From Flavobacterium sp. ACN2 (GTDB lineage: Bacteria > Bacteroidota > Bacteroidia > Flavobacteriales > Flavobacteriaceae), in contig NZ_MRCM01000005.1 in NCBI RefSeq assembly GCF_002303885.1, forward strand, positions 273,804 through 337,803: a DNA stretch of 64,000 bases, in the 5' to 3' direction. The notes beneath the pieces are model-generated. The model saw nothing but the letters and a program-made list of their open reading frames with translations. It searched no databases and had not been told where the DNA came from. The position numbers and the translations under genes were made by a program. Positions 6,951-15,393 of this stretch are shown piece by piece. The first letter of the stretch is position 1; every line of letters begins with the position of its first letter.

Positions 6951-7544
6951 TCACCAATTTATTCTGGCTTTAATTTGAATAGGCTTTTTTTCCTTTTTAT
7001 TTTGAATAACAAACGTTATCGAATCAGGAATTCGGCGTAATTCTCTTACAAATTCAGGATTATCTTCTCTAAAATTTTTATATGAAACTAGTGATATTGT
7101 ATCGTTTATGGTTTTTATATCCTCGACAGAAGCTTTTGAGTTATATTTCTCGATTAATTTTTTAGCTTTTGCTTTTGATATTTTCATTTTTCTTTCGATT
7201 AAATATATTCCACTTGGATAATTAGGGTATTCATAACTGTCAAGTGAAAAAATTACTTTATCAGTTTTACTTTCATATAGTAAATAGTCATCAATCTCTG
7301 AACATAAGCGATTATCTTTTTCGTAATAAATACCAACCCGAAGTATATTCTGAAAATTGTTAAGATATAAGGACAATTCTAATGGTATTGTCAATACAAA
7401 ATCTTCATTGTTTTTAGGAAATTCAGCCATTGCAATACTTACATTTTTACCAGAAATAACTTCTTTAAAATATGTTTTTTCTTTGCAGTTAGTGAAACAG
7501 AATACAAAACTTACTGTGCTAATAAAAAGTATTATCTTTTTCAT
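6951..7544 (-). CDS. Hypothetical lipoprotein
   Basis: 197 aa with a signal peptide and lipobox (C-F-T-N-C, Cys20), so a lipid-anchored envelope protein. No recognised domain; the body alternates short hydrophobic strands with Lys/Glu/Asn-rich stretches. Its ATG overlaps the stop of the upstream 112-aa ORF by four bases (ATGA), so the two are translationally coupled. Lipid-anchored partners immediately downstream of a possible toxin fragment are typical of immunity proteins, which is the best guess here. Confidence 0.55.
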   Translation of the reverse strand: MKKIILFISTVSFVFCFTNCKEKTYFKEVISGKNVSIAMAEFPKNNEDFVLTIPLELSLYLNNFQNILRVGIYYEKDNRLCSEIDDYLLYESKTDKVIFSLDSYEYPNYPSGIYLIERKMKISKAKAKKLIEKYNSKASVEDIKTINDTISLVSYKNFREDNPEFVRELRRIPDSITFVIQNKKEKKPIQIKARINW

Positions 7545-7879
7545 ATTTCTTCATTCATAAATATACAATCAACAATATCATAATAAGTATCAAGCTCTAA
7601 ATCTTCCACTCCATATGTTATTAATGTATGGGTTAATTTTTCTTTTGTTATAGATCTCCTATCTCTAATTTGTTGTCGTGTTTTTATCTTTCCAATCAGT
7701 AGGTCATTCACAATTTCAGTGTTCACAGGATAAGATCTAAAAAAGTTATCTGATGCCCAGCTATTATTGTTTATGAAAGATAATGCTGCATCCAAACCTT
7801 TAGTCTTAGTATTTTGCCATTCCAACCACATTTGTTCATTAAAATTATGCTCCGCTTCTTCAAGTAAATCTTGCGCCAT
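7541..7879 (-). CDS. C-terminal part of a truncated protein (possible effector C-terminus)
   Basis: 112 aa from the first ATG; acidic, helical, unrecognised. The frame stays open upstream of this ATG (D-F-G-A-F-I-F-E-W) and into the BIME at 7906 without another start. The ORF therefore looks like the 3' remainder of a longer gene cut by the repeat, in the same way as the effector relic at 5366-5431. It is coupled by ATGA to the lipoprotein gene downstream. It may be untranslated now; effector identity is inferred only from position. Confidence 0.5.
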   Translation of the reverse strand: MAQDLLEEAEHNFNEQMWLEWQNTKTKGLDAALSFINNNSWASDNFFRSYPVNTEIVNDLLIGKIKTRQQIRDRRSITKEKLTHTLITYGVEDLELDTYYDIVDCIFMNEEI

Positions 7880-7905
7880 CCATTCAAAAATAAAGGCACC
7901 AAAAT

Positions 7906-8058
7906 CCGATAGCGCGGATTTGCAATCCGTACCCGCAACAATAAGACATAATATAAATTATCAAAACAGAAGCTACAAAGAATCATGTAGTTTTTGTTTT
8001 TTATTTAAAATAGAAAAATAATCTTTGCGGGCACGGATTACAAATCCGCGCTATCGGG
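7906..8058. repeat. BIME: two inverted REP palindromes (family 1)
   Basis: REP units at 7906-7936 and 8027-8058, the same layout and spacer as the element at 5435-5586 with scattered substitutions. It separates the intact DUF2931 gene (stop at 8092) from the truncated 112-aa ORF. Confidence 0.85.
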
Positions 8059-8091
8059 TTAATTTCATTTTGTAATTAAGCATTTCAAAAG

Positions 8092-9177
8092 TTATTTATA
8101 GGAATCATTAAAATCCCATTTGCTATTAGGATAAATTCTAATGCTATCGACCTCCAGTTTTTGATTGTTTAATAAAACTTCCAAACTTCTGTTGTCTTTG
8201 GCAATTTTTAACTGAATTTCGTTATCTCCTGAAAGCCCTTTAAAACGACTGAAAATTTCATTTTGATTGAAGAAAATCCTTCCTTCAAATTTTTGTCCTA
8301 TTCCTGTTTCCCAGAAAAACTGAAAAACATTTGGCAGTGCCCTGTCTCTTATTTTATTTTCTAGCAGCCATGGACGCATCATTTGTTCTTTTTCTCCATT
8401 GTAATACTCTGTATTTATTGTGAATAATCTGAAATTAGGATTCTCAGAGGTAAATACGGGTTTCCAATTGTATCGTAGACGGAACATATCCCAAATCTTA
8501 CAATTGGCATCTGGAACAGAAAATTCTTTTGCCAACTCATCAAAGCGGGCAGGTGAAAAACGCCAGATATCTAAATATCTTTTCTTTGCAGATTCCAATT
8601 CTTTTGTGTCAGTTATTACTTTAGCCTGATATCTGCCAATTTCTATCACCGTTAAACCATAATTTACCCAAACCACTACCATGCCTTTTGGCGCAAAACC
8701 AAAAATAAGGCTGGAAATTCTATCATAGGATTTGTAAGTTTCATCAGCATCGCCCAATAAATCAGGATCACCTTCATATTTATATTCCTCGATTGTTTTA
8801 TTTTTTGCTTCACAATAAGCATAATTGCGCTTTACCAAATCTTTCATCCGCTCTACAGGAAGATCAATTTTTAACCTGTAAAAGACATTATCATAACCAG
8901 CATAATAGGTTAGGTCTACCCCTACGGGTGTACCATGCTGTTCCGTCCACATTTTGCCTGATCGGCCCCATGTACCTGAGGAACCTCCATAAGGCATGCC
9001 TGCACGAATGCCTTCGAGGGTAAAAATTTCGTCTTTTACCATGTCAATTCTATACTTATTTGCAGGATGGCACATTTCGGCATGCCACTCGGGTATTTTT
9101 TCATTTTTCATTTGACAGCTGTTTATCTGTATGCCTATAAAAAAGCATACTATTATTTTTATATAGGTTTTAGCCAT
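8092..9177 (-). CDS. DUF2931 lipoprotein (putative Tle1 immunity protein)
   Basis: 361 aa from the ATG at 9177, which gives a clean signal peptide and lipobox (I-N-S-C); the longer frame to 9210 has no better signal. Contains the family core: a G-G-S-S-G-x-W-G motif after the N-terminus, a Y-Y-x-G-Y-x-D-V-F-Y-R-L strand, F-G-F-A-P-K-G-M-V-V-V-W, and E-I-G-R-Y-Q-A. The C-terminal half matches the paralogues at 9509, 10597, 13201 and 14300. Overlaps the preceding 80-aa lipoprotein gene by eight bases. In the DUF2235/DUF2931 array, lipid-anchored DUF2931 proteins are the expected periplasm-facing inhibitors of the phospholipase; this role is inference from order and family co-occurrence. Confidence 0.8.
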   Translation of the reverse strand: MAKTYIKIIVCFFIGIQINSCQMKNEKIPEWHAEMCHPANKYRIDMVKDEIFTLEGIRAGMPYGGSSGTWGRSGKMWTEQHGTPVGVDLTYYAGYDNVFYRLKIDLPVERMKDLVKRNYAYCEAKNKTIEEYKYEGDPDLLGDADETYKSYDRISSLIFGFAPKGMVVVWVNYGLTVIEIGRYQAKVITDTKELESAKKRYLDIWRFSPARFDELAKEFSVPDANCKIWDMFRLRYNWKPVFTSENPNFRLFTINTEYYNGEKEQMMRPWLLENKIRDRALPNVFQFFWETGIGQKFEGRIFFNQNEIFSRFKGLSGDNEIQLKIAKDNRSLEVLLNNQKLEVDSIRIYPNSKWDFNDSYK

Positions 9178-9412
9178 TGTGTATTTCTCTTTTTCTATAT
9201 CGGCCTTCATAAGCGCCGTCTTTGACAGGTGCCTGATCGAAGCTTTTAAACAATAATTTCAAATAATGATTTCCAAACTGTATTGTATCTTTGATTTTTA
9301 TCGAATCTAAGGACTTATAATCTTTATATTCTTCTGGCAATCTATTATTTTGTGCATTATTACAGCTTATAAAACCGAAAATAATGGACACAATTAATAT
9401 ATATCTATTCAT
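9170..9412 (-). CDS. Small lipoprotein
   Basis: 80 aa with lipobox Cys17 (F-I-S-C) and a short charged mature part. Its C-terminal Y-E-G-R-Y-R-K-R-E-I-H-N-G overlaps the start of the DUF2931 gene downstream by eight bases, indicating translational coupling. No domain recognised; probably an accessory member of the immunity cassette. Confidence 0.6.
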   Translation of the reverse strand: MNRYILIVSIIFGFISCNNAQNNRLPEEYKDYKSLDSIKIKDTIQFGNHYLKLLFKSFDQAPVKDGAYEGRYRKREIHNG

Positions 9413-9508
9413 AATATCTTCAATAAAATTTTTAATTTAAATAAATCATAATTAAGTTCAGGTGCATATTATCTTTACCCATTTATTCCAAATTACTTTT
9501 TTATATCT

Positions 9509-10594
9509 CTACTTTATATTTTTATACATCATTCCGCTCAACATGCTGGGTGACCAGTCAAATACTCTTATGCTTTCAGCTTCAAAGGGCTGGCCATTGA
9601 GCATCAATTCTACATTGTTTTCTTTCGAGATTTTGATCTGCAGATCGATTTTACCACCTGATTTTTTAAAAACTTCGTTTACTTTTTCCCAATTAAAATA
9701 GAGATAAGCCTGTTTTTTATCTTCGTCTTTTTTTCCTGTCATCCAGACTACATTAATTTCTGACGGAACTGCTCTTTCTTTATAAACAGGATCAATTACC
9801 CACGGTCGAAGCATGCATTCTATTTCGCCATTGTAAAACGAAGTTTGAATTTGTATAAGTTCCGTTTTAGGATTTTCTGAAATAATTATCGGGCGCCAAT
9901 GATGACGGCTACAATAATTGTCCCATTTTTGAGGGCTTGCATCTGTAAGAAAATATTCTTTAGCCGCTTCATCATATCTTTCAGAAGTTAAACCATATTT
10001 CTTTAAATATTTTTTCTTTATTTTTTCAATAATTACTGTATCTGATAGTATCTCTGCCTGATATCTGCCTAGCTCGATACGCGTAATGCCAAAATTGAAC
10101 CATACCACCACCATACCTTTTGGAGCAAAACTGTCGTACGAGTTTCCGCTCGAAGATTCGTGTCCCCTGCCTAGTTTTTTATATTCTTGTGTTTTTCCGT
10201 TTTCATCATCTATTCTTGCGTAAGCTCTTTCCATATAATCCTTAATCGTATCAATAGGAAAATCGACATTTAAACGATAAAAAACATCTTCATAACGGGA
10301 ATAATAAGTTATATCCGCTCCAATAGGAGTGCCGCGTTGTGCTGTCCATGTAGAACCTGAATCACCCCATCTTCCAGAAGAGCTCCCATAAGGCAGACCT
10401 GCATAAACTCCTTCTAAAGTTTTTATGGTATCGTAAATAGGAGTGATTCTGTATTTATTATCTGGAGCAGATATCTCTACATAAAATTCCGGTAAGTTTT
10501 TTTTCATCTGGCATTGTATTATTCGCATAAAAAGTAGTAAGAATACTACACTGACTGCAATTTTGAGCAATCTATTTTGCAATGCCTTCTTCAT
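9509..10594 (-). CDS. DUF2931 lipoprotein, tandem copy with a 7-residue internal deletion
   Basis: 361 aa, lipobox at I-I-Q-C. It is a recent tandem duplicate of the gene at 10597-11689: long stretches are identical at the DNA level. Relative to that copy it lacks seven residues (S-N-L-V-F-G-F) just before A-P-K-G-M-V-V-V-W, an in-frame 21-base deletion between short F-codon repeats that removes part of a core strand of the family. The C-terminus ends G-M-M-Y-K-N-I-K. Its ATG lies two bases after the stop of the upstream copy. Probably still made, but activity as an immunity protein may be altered. Confidence 0.8.
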   Translation of the reverse strand: MKKALQNRLLKIAVSVVFLLLFMRIIQCQMKKNLPEFYVEISAPDNKYRITPIYDTIKTLEGVYAGLPYGSSSGRWGDSGSTWTAQRGTPIGADITYYSRYEDVFYRLNVDFPIDTIKDYMERAYARIDDENGKTQEYKKLGRGHESSSGNSYDSFAPKGMVVVWFNFGITRIELGRYQAEILSDTVIIEKIKKKYLKKYGLTSERYDEAAKEYFLTDASPQKWDNYCSRHHWRPIIISENPKTELIQIQTSFYNGEIECMLRPWVIDPVYKERAVPSEINVVWMTGKKDEDKKQAYLYFNWEKVNEVFKKSGGKIDLQIKISKENNVELMLNGQPFEAESIRVFDWSPSMLSGMMYKNIK

Positions 10595-10596
10595 TT

Positions 10597-11689
10597 TTAT
10601 TTCAAATTTTTATACATCATTCCGCTCAACATGCTGGGTGACCAATCAAATACTCTTATGCTTTCAGCTTCAAAGGGCTGGCCATTGAACATCAATTCTA
10701 CATTGTTTTCTTTCGAGATTTTAATCTGCAGATCAATTTTACTACCTGATTTTTTAAAAACTTCATTTACTTTTTCCCAACTAAAATAGAGATAAGCCTG
10801 TTTTTTATCTTCGTCTTTTTTGCCCTGTCATCCAGACTACATTAATTTCTGACGGAACTGCTCTTTCTTTGTAAGCAGGATCAATTACCCATGGGCGAAG
10901 CATACATTCTATTTCGCCATTATAAAAAGACGTTTGAATTTGTATGAGTTCTGTTTTAGGATTCTCTGAAATCACTAACGGGCGCCAATGGTAACGACTG
11001 CGGTAATTATCCCATTTTTCAGGGTTGGCGTCAGGTATTTTAAGTTCTATTTTTTCCTCTTCGAACCTTTCTGGAGTTATTCCATACTTTGCCAAATGTT
11101 TTTTATTAATTTTTTGAAGAATAGCATTGTCCATAATTACTTTTGCCTGATATCTTCCCAACTCGATACGCGTAATGCCAAAATTGAGCCATACTACGAC
11201 CATGCCCTTTGGAGCAAAACCAAAAACAAGATTGCTGAAACTGTCGTAAGATTTTCCGCTCGAGGATTTGTGTCCCCTGCCTAGTCTTTTATATTCCTCT
11301 GTTTCTCCGTTTTCATCATCTATTCTGGCGTAAGCTCTTTCCATATAATCCTTAATAGTATCTATAGGAAAATCGACATTTAAACGATAAAAAACATCTT
11401 CGTATCCTGAATAATAAGTGATATCGGCTCCAATGGGAGTGCCGCGTTGTGCTGTCCATGTAGAACCTGAATCTCCCCATTGACCGGACGAACCTCCATA
11501 AGGCAGACCTGCAGGAACACCTTCGAGGGTCTTTATAGTATCATAAATTGGCTCTATTCTATATTTTGTTGCTGGTGAAGATATTTCTACACCAAACTCG
11601 GGTAAGTTTTTTTTCATCTGGCATTGTATTATTTGAATAAACAATAATAAGAACACTATACTGACGGCAATTTTAATTAGTCTATCCAT
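10597..11689 (-). pseudogene. DUF2931 lipoprotein, frameshifted tandem copy
   Basis: The frame from 11689 is intact for 294 residues (lipobox I-I-Q-C, G-G-S-S-G-x-W-G, F-G-F-A-P-K-G, E-L-G-R-Y-Q-A), then ends at 10805 with an out-of-frame tail (G-Q-K-R-R-R). The sister copy reads G-K-K-D-E here. One extra base in the run GGGCAAAAAAG explains the difference, and after it the sister frame resumes and continues to a TAA at 10597-10599 with near-identical residues. So this is either a one-base frameshift mutation, a sequencing error, or a gene needing a +1 shift. Its start overlaps the stop of the effector gene 11682-13145 by eight bases. Confidence 0.75.
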
Positions 11690-13145
11690 ATTGTATGTTA
11701 CGGGTTCTTTCTGTTGCTTTTTTTATACCTCCTACTCTGGGACCCAACCCAAATTTAGTAGCACTGGCAGACCAGTGCAGGTACTCTCTTCTAAGTGTCT
11801 TTAAATCATTTACGTGAATAAAATCCTTATAATGTATTTTTTTTACTTCGTCTAAATATTCTTTTTGAACATTTTCACCTGCATTAAACCGTTTCACATA
11901 TTGATTTCTTACATACGTACAGGTATTGATATAATGCACTAACTGTTTGTCTACATCCATTAAAAATGGTTCTTGTATTTTATGTCTAACAACTAAAGTT
12001 TCAAAATAAAACACATCAAACTGTTTGGAATAATGAAACATTCGATTGAGAGTAACTTTATCATACGTTCTGTGAACTGCTTTTTTTATACCTACTAAAC
12101 CGTAATATCCTACGGGATTATCATTGTACTCTTCTGGTACTTTTTGGGTAAAATCTTTAGTGTACGAATGAACAATATGCAATTGATCAGGACTATACCA
12201 GCCTTCCTCAATCAATATTTGTTTAAATTTTTCGCATTCTCGATTAAAATAAGGTTCATAAAAAAGATCTACTCTTTCAGAATCATTCTCTACATAACAT
12301 CCACCAATATCAGAATGCACTCCTGGCAGCGTGATTTCTAAGCCATTTATTCCAGCACTGTCAATATTGGTTAAATCAAAATTATCACGATGTTCATCAT
12401 CGGCCGCAAACTGCAATACAAAAGAGGCTTTTTTTACAGCATCTAATCCTAACTGTTTGGTATCGTTATGTATAATGCTAATACCAAAAACGTCTTTGCC
12501 TCGATGGTCTACCCCATAAGCAGCAACAGTATCGTATAAGCCAACAAATCTGAAAATAATTTCACAAGGATTAAATCCCTGAGCTGCCAGACAGGCTCCA
12601 AAAAAACCATGCTTTTTTACCAGCAAATCTGTTTCGATGGTTTTTGTATAGGTCACCCCCTTCAGACCGTAAGGAGGCAGAGCTGTTTCCTTGTTACTGA
12701 ACATTGGTGTATGCGTTACGGCTGGCGTGGTGGCCACATGCAGAAAATGCCTGGCAGCCGTTGCTCCTCTGCTAAAACCATATACATTTACCTCAAGGAC
12801 CATCTTCTTTGTGGTATACTTCTGTAATTTTTCGCCAGCTAAAAAACAGGCCTTGGTCACTTTGGCTTTAACTCCGCGATCACCTTCACCCAGAGGAATT
12901 CCTGAGTTGTCCGGCATATTTCCAAAAAAAATAGTTTCGCTTTCTGAATCTTCCGTACCAATCCCTTCTATATAAATCCTAATTTGGTTTTCCTTATTTG
13001 GGTCTACCGCATCATAACCACGCGCTACATTAGAATAATCATTGGTATAGCTGTCATCCAGATGATTGGAGTTTTCATGTTCTTTTCCTGCCTCTGTATT
13101 GGTTTTATTGTTTTGCGTTCCATCAAAAAACAGATTCAATCGCAC
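11682..13145 (-). CDS. DUF2235 Tle1-like T6SS phospholipase effector (copy B, altered start)
   Basis: 487 aa from a GTG. An alpha/beta hydrolase of the DUF2235 family, whose characterised T6SS members (Tle1) are phospholipases delivered to the periplasm. Visible motifs: F-F-D-G-T at the N-terminus, the nucleophile elbow G-F-S125-R-G, G-L-Y-D-T-V for the acid region, and H-S-D-I-G-G for the catalytic His. The GTG leaves only a few residues before F-F-D-G-T; the same frame is open for 27 codons further upstream with no ATG/GTG/TTG. An ATA at 13194-13196 lies immediately after the stop of the previous gene and may be a mutated ATG. Followed by two DUF2931 copies with overlapping starts. Confidence 0.8.
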   Translation of the reverse strand: MRLNLFFDGTQNNKTNTEAGKEHENSNHLDDSYTNDYSNVARGYDAVDPNKENQIRIYIEGIGTEDSESETIFFGNMPDNSGIPLGEGDRGVKAKVTKACFLAGEKLQKYTTKKMVLEVNVYGFSRGATAARHFLHVATTPAVTHTPMFSNKETALPPYGLKGVTYTKTIETDLLVKKHGFFGACLAAQGFNPCEIIFRFVGLYDTVAAYGVDHRGKDVFGISIIHNDTKQLGLDAVKKASFVLQFAADDEHRDNFDLTNIDSAGINGLEITLPGVHSDIGGCYVENDSERVDLFYEPYFNRECEKFKQILIEEGWYSPDQLHIVHSYTKDFTQKVPEEYNDNPVGYYGLVGIKKAVHRTYDKVTLNRMFHYSKQFDVFYFETLVVRHKIQEPFLMDVDKQLVHYINTCTYVRNQYVKRFNAGENVQKEYLDEVKKIHYKDFIHVNDLKTLRREYLHWSASATKFGLGPRVGGIKKATERTRNIQYG

Positions 13146-13200
13146 AATTTTTTCATCAGATAGTGAATCGTCAGGATTTTGTTTTTTACAGTATATGTTA

Positions 13201-14271
13201 TTATTTACAAATGCAAGGAGCTTTTTTTACTATTTCTTTTGTCTCTTGGCTAAATTTAGGAATATTCAATTGTATACCATTTTGCTCTAAAAATATATAA
13301 GCAGTTGAATCATTGTCAATTTTTATTCCTATTGTGGTAGATATTTCACTTTTACTTTTAAACTGATTTATCATAAAACCTTTATCAAAGTTTAAGGGTA
13401 ATCCTTCTTTTGTGAAAGCATTATCTTTTTGCCAATATTCATTACCTTCTGAAAAAGCGATTTTTGTTATAAAATCCTGATTTTTGTTGTCTTTCCATTT
13501 TACAATAAAAAGATAAGGAATAGCCTTTTTTTCACTTGGATTAAAAATTGATTTGCCAACGAGAGGCTGACATTCACCATTACACATTCTTGCTTTTACA
13601 CTTATTATTTGTCCCCCTTCATGAACAGTGATATCTTGATTCCAAATATATTTTTGTCTATATAAATTATAAACATTGGGAGCTGGATACCCATGTTTAT
13701 TTATGTTTTCCCTTGTTTCATTTGAGAGAAATTTTGGATCAGATAGTTTTTTCTTTGAGAACCCTTTTTCAAACATGAATTTTGCACTGTCATACACATC
13801 ATCTTTATTTAATAGTGTCTCAGAAGCTTGGAATCTGCCAATTTCGATTTGTGCATCATCATCTCCTATCAACCATACTATAACCACTCCTTTTGGAGCA
13901 AGACCAAGTTGAATGGTTTTACAATTAAACTTATCATTACTATTCTTCTCTTCTTGATTGAGATATCTTTCAATAATATTTTCTGGCAATTGCCATTTAC
14001 CTTTATAGAATTTTTGTTCAACTAAAGAAAGCCAAGTTATTTCAAAAGTTTCAGGAAGTGTATAAAATTCTTTTTTAGCAACTTCTACACCAATTCCCCA
14101 ACTTGAATTTATACAAGATGGACCAAAAAAAGATTTGCCTACAAATCCTCGCTGTATTGCAACAGGGTATTCTTTTGGAACAGAAATACGAACAGACCAT
14201 TCTTGTTTTTTTTCTACGCATGAACTTACCGTAATTGCCAATAACAATAATGTAACTATTTTTTTTATCAT
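13201..14271 (-). CDS. DUF2931 lipoprotein (putative Tle1 immunity protein)
   Basis: 356 aa; signal peptide with lipobox V-S-S-C. Family features: W-L-S-L-V-E-Q-K-F-Y-K-G-K-W-x-L-P, L-G-L-A-P-K-G-V-V-I-V-W-L, and E-I-G-R-F-Q-A, then the C-terminal half typical of the long form. It is the second DUF2931 gene behind effector A and lies directly before effector B, so it could protect against either. More diverged from the other copies than the 9509/10597 pair. Likely envelope-located inhibitor; inferred from context. Confidence 0.78.
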   Translation of the reverse strand: MIKKIVTLLLLAITVSSCVEKKQEWSVRISVPKEYPVAIQRGFVGKSFFGPSCINSSWGIGVEVAKKEFYTLPETFEITWLSLVEQKFYKGKWQLPENIIERYLNQEEKNSNDKFNCKTIQLGLAPKGVVIVWLIGDDDAQIEIGRFQASETLLNKDDVYDSAKFMFEKGFSKKKLSDPKFLSNETRENINKHGYPAPNVYNLYRQKYIWNQDITVHEGGQIISVKARMCNGECQPLVGKSIFNPSEKKAIPYLFIVKWKDNKNQDFITKIAFSEGNEYWQKDNAFTKEGLPLNFDKGFMINQFKSKSEISTTIGIKIDNDSTAYIFLEQNGIQLNIPKFSQETKEIVKKAPCICK

Positions 14272-14299
14272 TACTTTTTTATATGTTTTTATCTTTTAA

Positions 14300-15391
14300 T
14301 TAATAAGGATTTGGCTTTGTAAACGATTCCTGAGAAACAATTGCTTCCTGCATACTGATCTCTCTAGATGACGTTTTTAGTTTTATCGAAATCCCTTTCG
14401 TTTCCCTAGGTTTAGTATTTCTGTCAATATCTATTACAAAAGTTATAGCCTCACCTTCTTTTAAGTTCTCAAAAATGGCTTTAGATTTTTTTTCATCAAA
14501 GTAGACATCACTTTCCATACGTCTGTCGTTTATATCATGCCAAACGATATTTACTTTTCTTGGAATAGCACGTTTTTTAATAGGCATCACATTTCCGTTC
14601 AAACTCAAGAAAATAGATTCAAATTCTCCATTTATATAATTTGTAAGAATTGTTTCTACTTTATCTTCTGCCTTAACTTGAGGGGTTAAATTATATTCTC
14701 TAAAAAGCGTTTCCCAATATCCAAATGGAATTGTACCGTTTTTAATCTGGTCTAATATTTCTTGTGGCAGGTCTTCGTTCATGTAATCAACATAATCCTT
14801 AATCCCTGCTTTACCTTTCATTGATGGATGCGCCATTTCCCAATTAACATTATTATCTTCATGTGCCTGATATTTCCCTACAATGGTCATATTAGATTGG
14901 CTAAATACATATAAAACAACCATGCCTCCAGGAAACAAGCCAGCATTAATTACAAAACGCCTGTCGATAAAAATTTCACTTTTTTTAGTTTCTTTGTTCC
15001 AGTATGGTCTTTTACTGCCATTGATCATTAGGGATTCTATTTTATCTGAATCGAGTTTAAAAATTCCCGAATAGCTTTTGTTTTCAGTATAAGACAACCA
15101 TGTAATATCGAGTGTTTTTGGTGAAATTCCTGTAGCTTCTCCTGATGAAGATCCGTCATTGTTTCCTAGATAACTACTATTAATAATACGATCAAATGGC
15201 ATATATACATATCCACTTTTTGGGGTGTTCCCAACTATTAAGTGCCCTGAAAAAATTTCAGCAGGGTAATTTTTTGGTGTACATACTGCCGCACCCCAGG
15301 AATATTGTTCTTCTTTCATAGTATTTTGACATGAGATTAAGGTGACATTAAACCAGATAATAAGTGTAATGCATTTAGCTATCTTTTTCAT
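14300..15391 (-). CDS. DUF2931 lipoprotein (putative immunity protein of effector A)
   Basis: 363 aa; signal peptide with lipobox L-I-S-C. Carries I-T-W-L-S-Y-T-E-N-K-S-Y-S-G, G-L-F-P-G-G-M-V-V-L-Y-V-F and G-K-Y-Q-A, the DUF2931 core in diverged form. The gene starts two bases after the stop of effector A (15394), a typical effector-immunity coupling. Best candidate for the cognate antidote of that phospholipase. Confidence 0.8.
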   Translation of the reverse strand: MKKIAKCITLIIWFNVTLISCQNTMKEEQYSWGAAVCTPKNYPAEIFSGHLIVGNTPKSGYVYMPFDRIINSSYLGNNDGSSSGEATGISPKTLDITWLSYTENKSYSGIFKLDSDKIESLMINGSKRPYWNKETKKSEIFIDRRFVINAGLFPGGMVVLYVFSQSNMTIVGKYQAHEDNNVNWEMAHPSMKGKAGIKDYVDYMNEDLPQEILDQIKNGTIPFGYWETLFREYNLTPQVKAEDKVETILTNYINGEFESIFLSLNGNVMPIKKRAIPRKVNIVWHDINDRRMESDVYFDEKKSKAIFENLKEGEAITFVIDIDRNTKPRETKGISIKLKTSSREISMQEAIVSQESFTKPNPY

Positions 15392-15393
15392 AT

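Noticed and set aside
10577..10789. Plus-strand ORF repeated almost identically at 9462-9701
   Set aside because: It is the antisense shadow of the duplicated DUF2931 C-terminal coding region; there is no independent coding signal.
10800..10820. A6G slippery sequence suggesting a programmed -1 frameshift in the DUF2931 copy
   Set aside because: Restoring the frame needs +1 (or -2), not -1, so the classical slippery mechanism does not fit.
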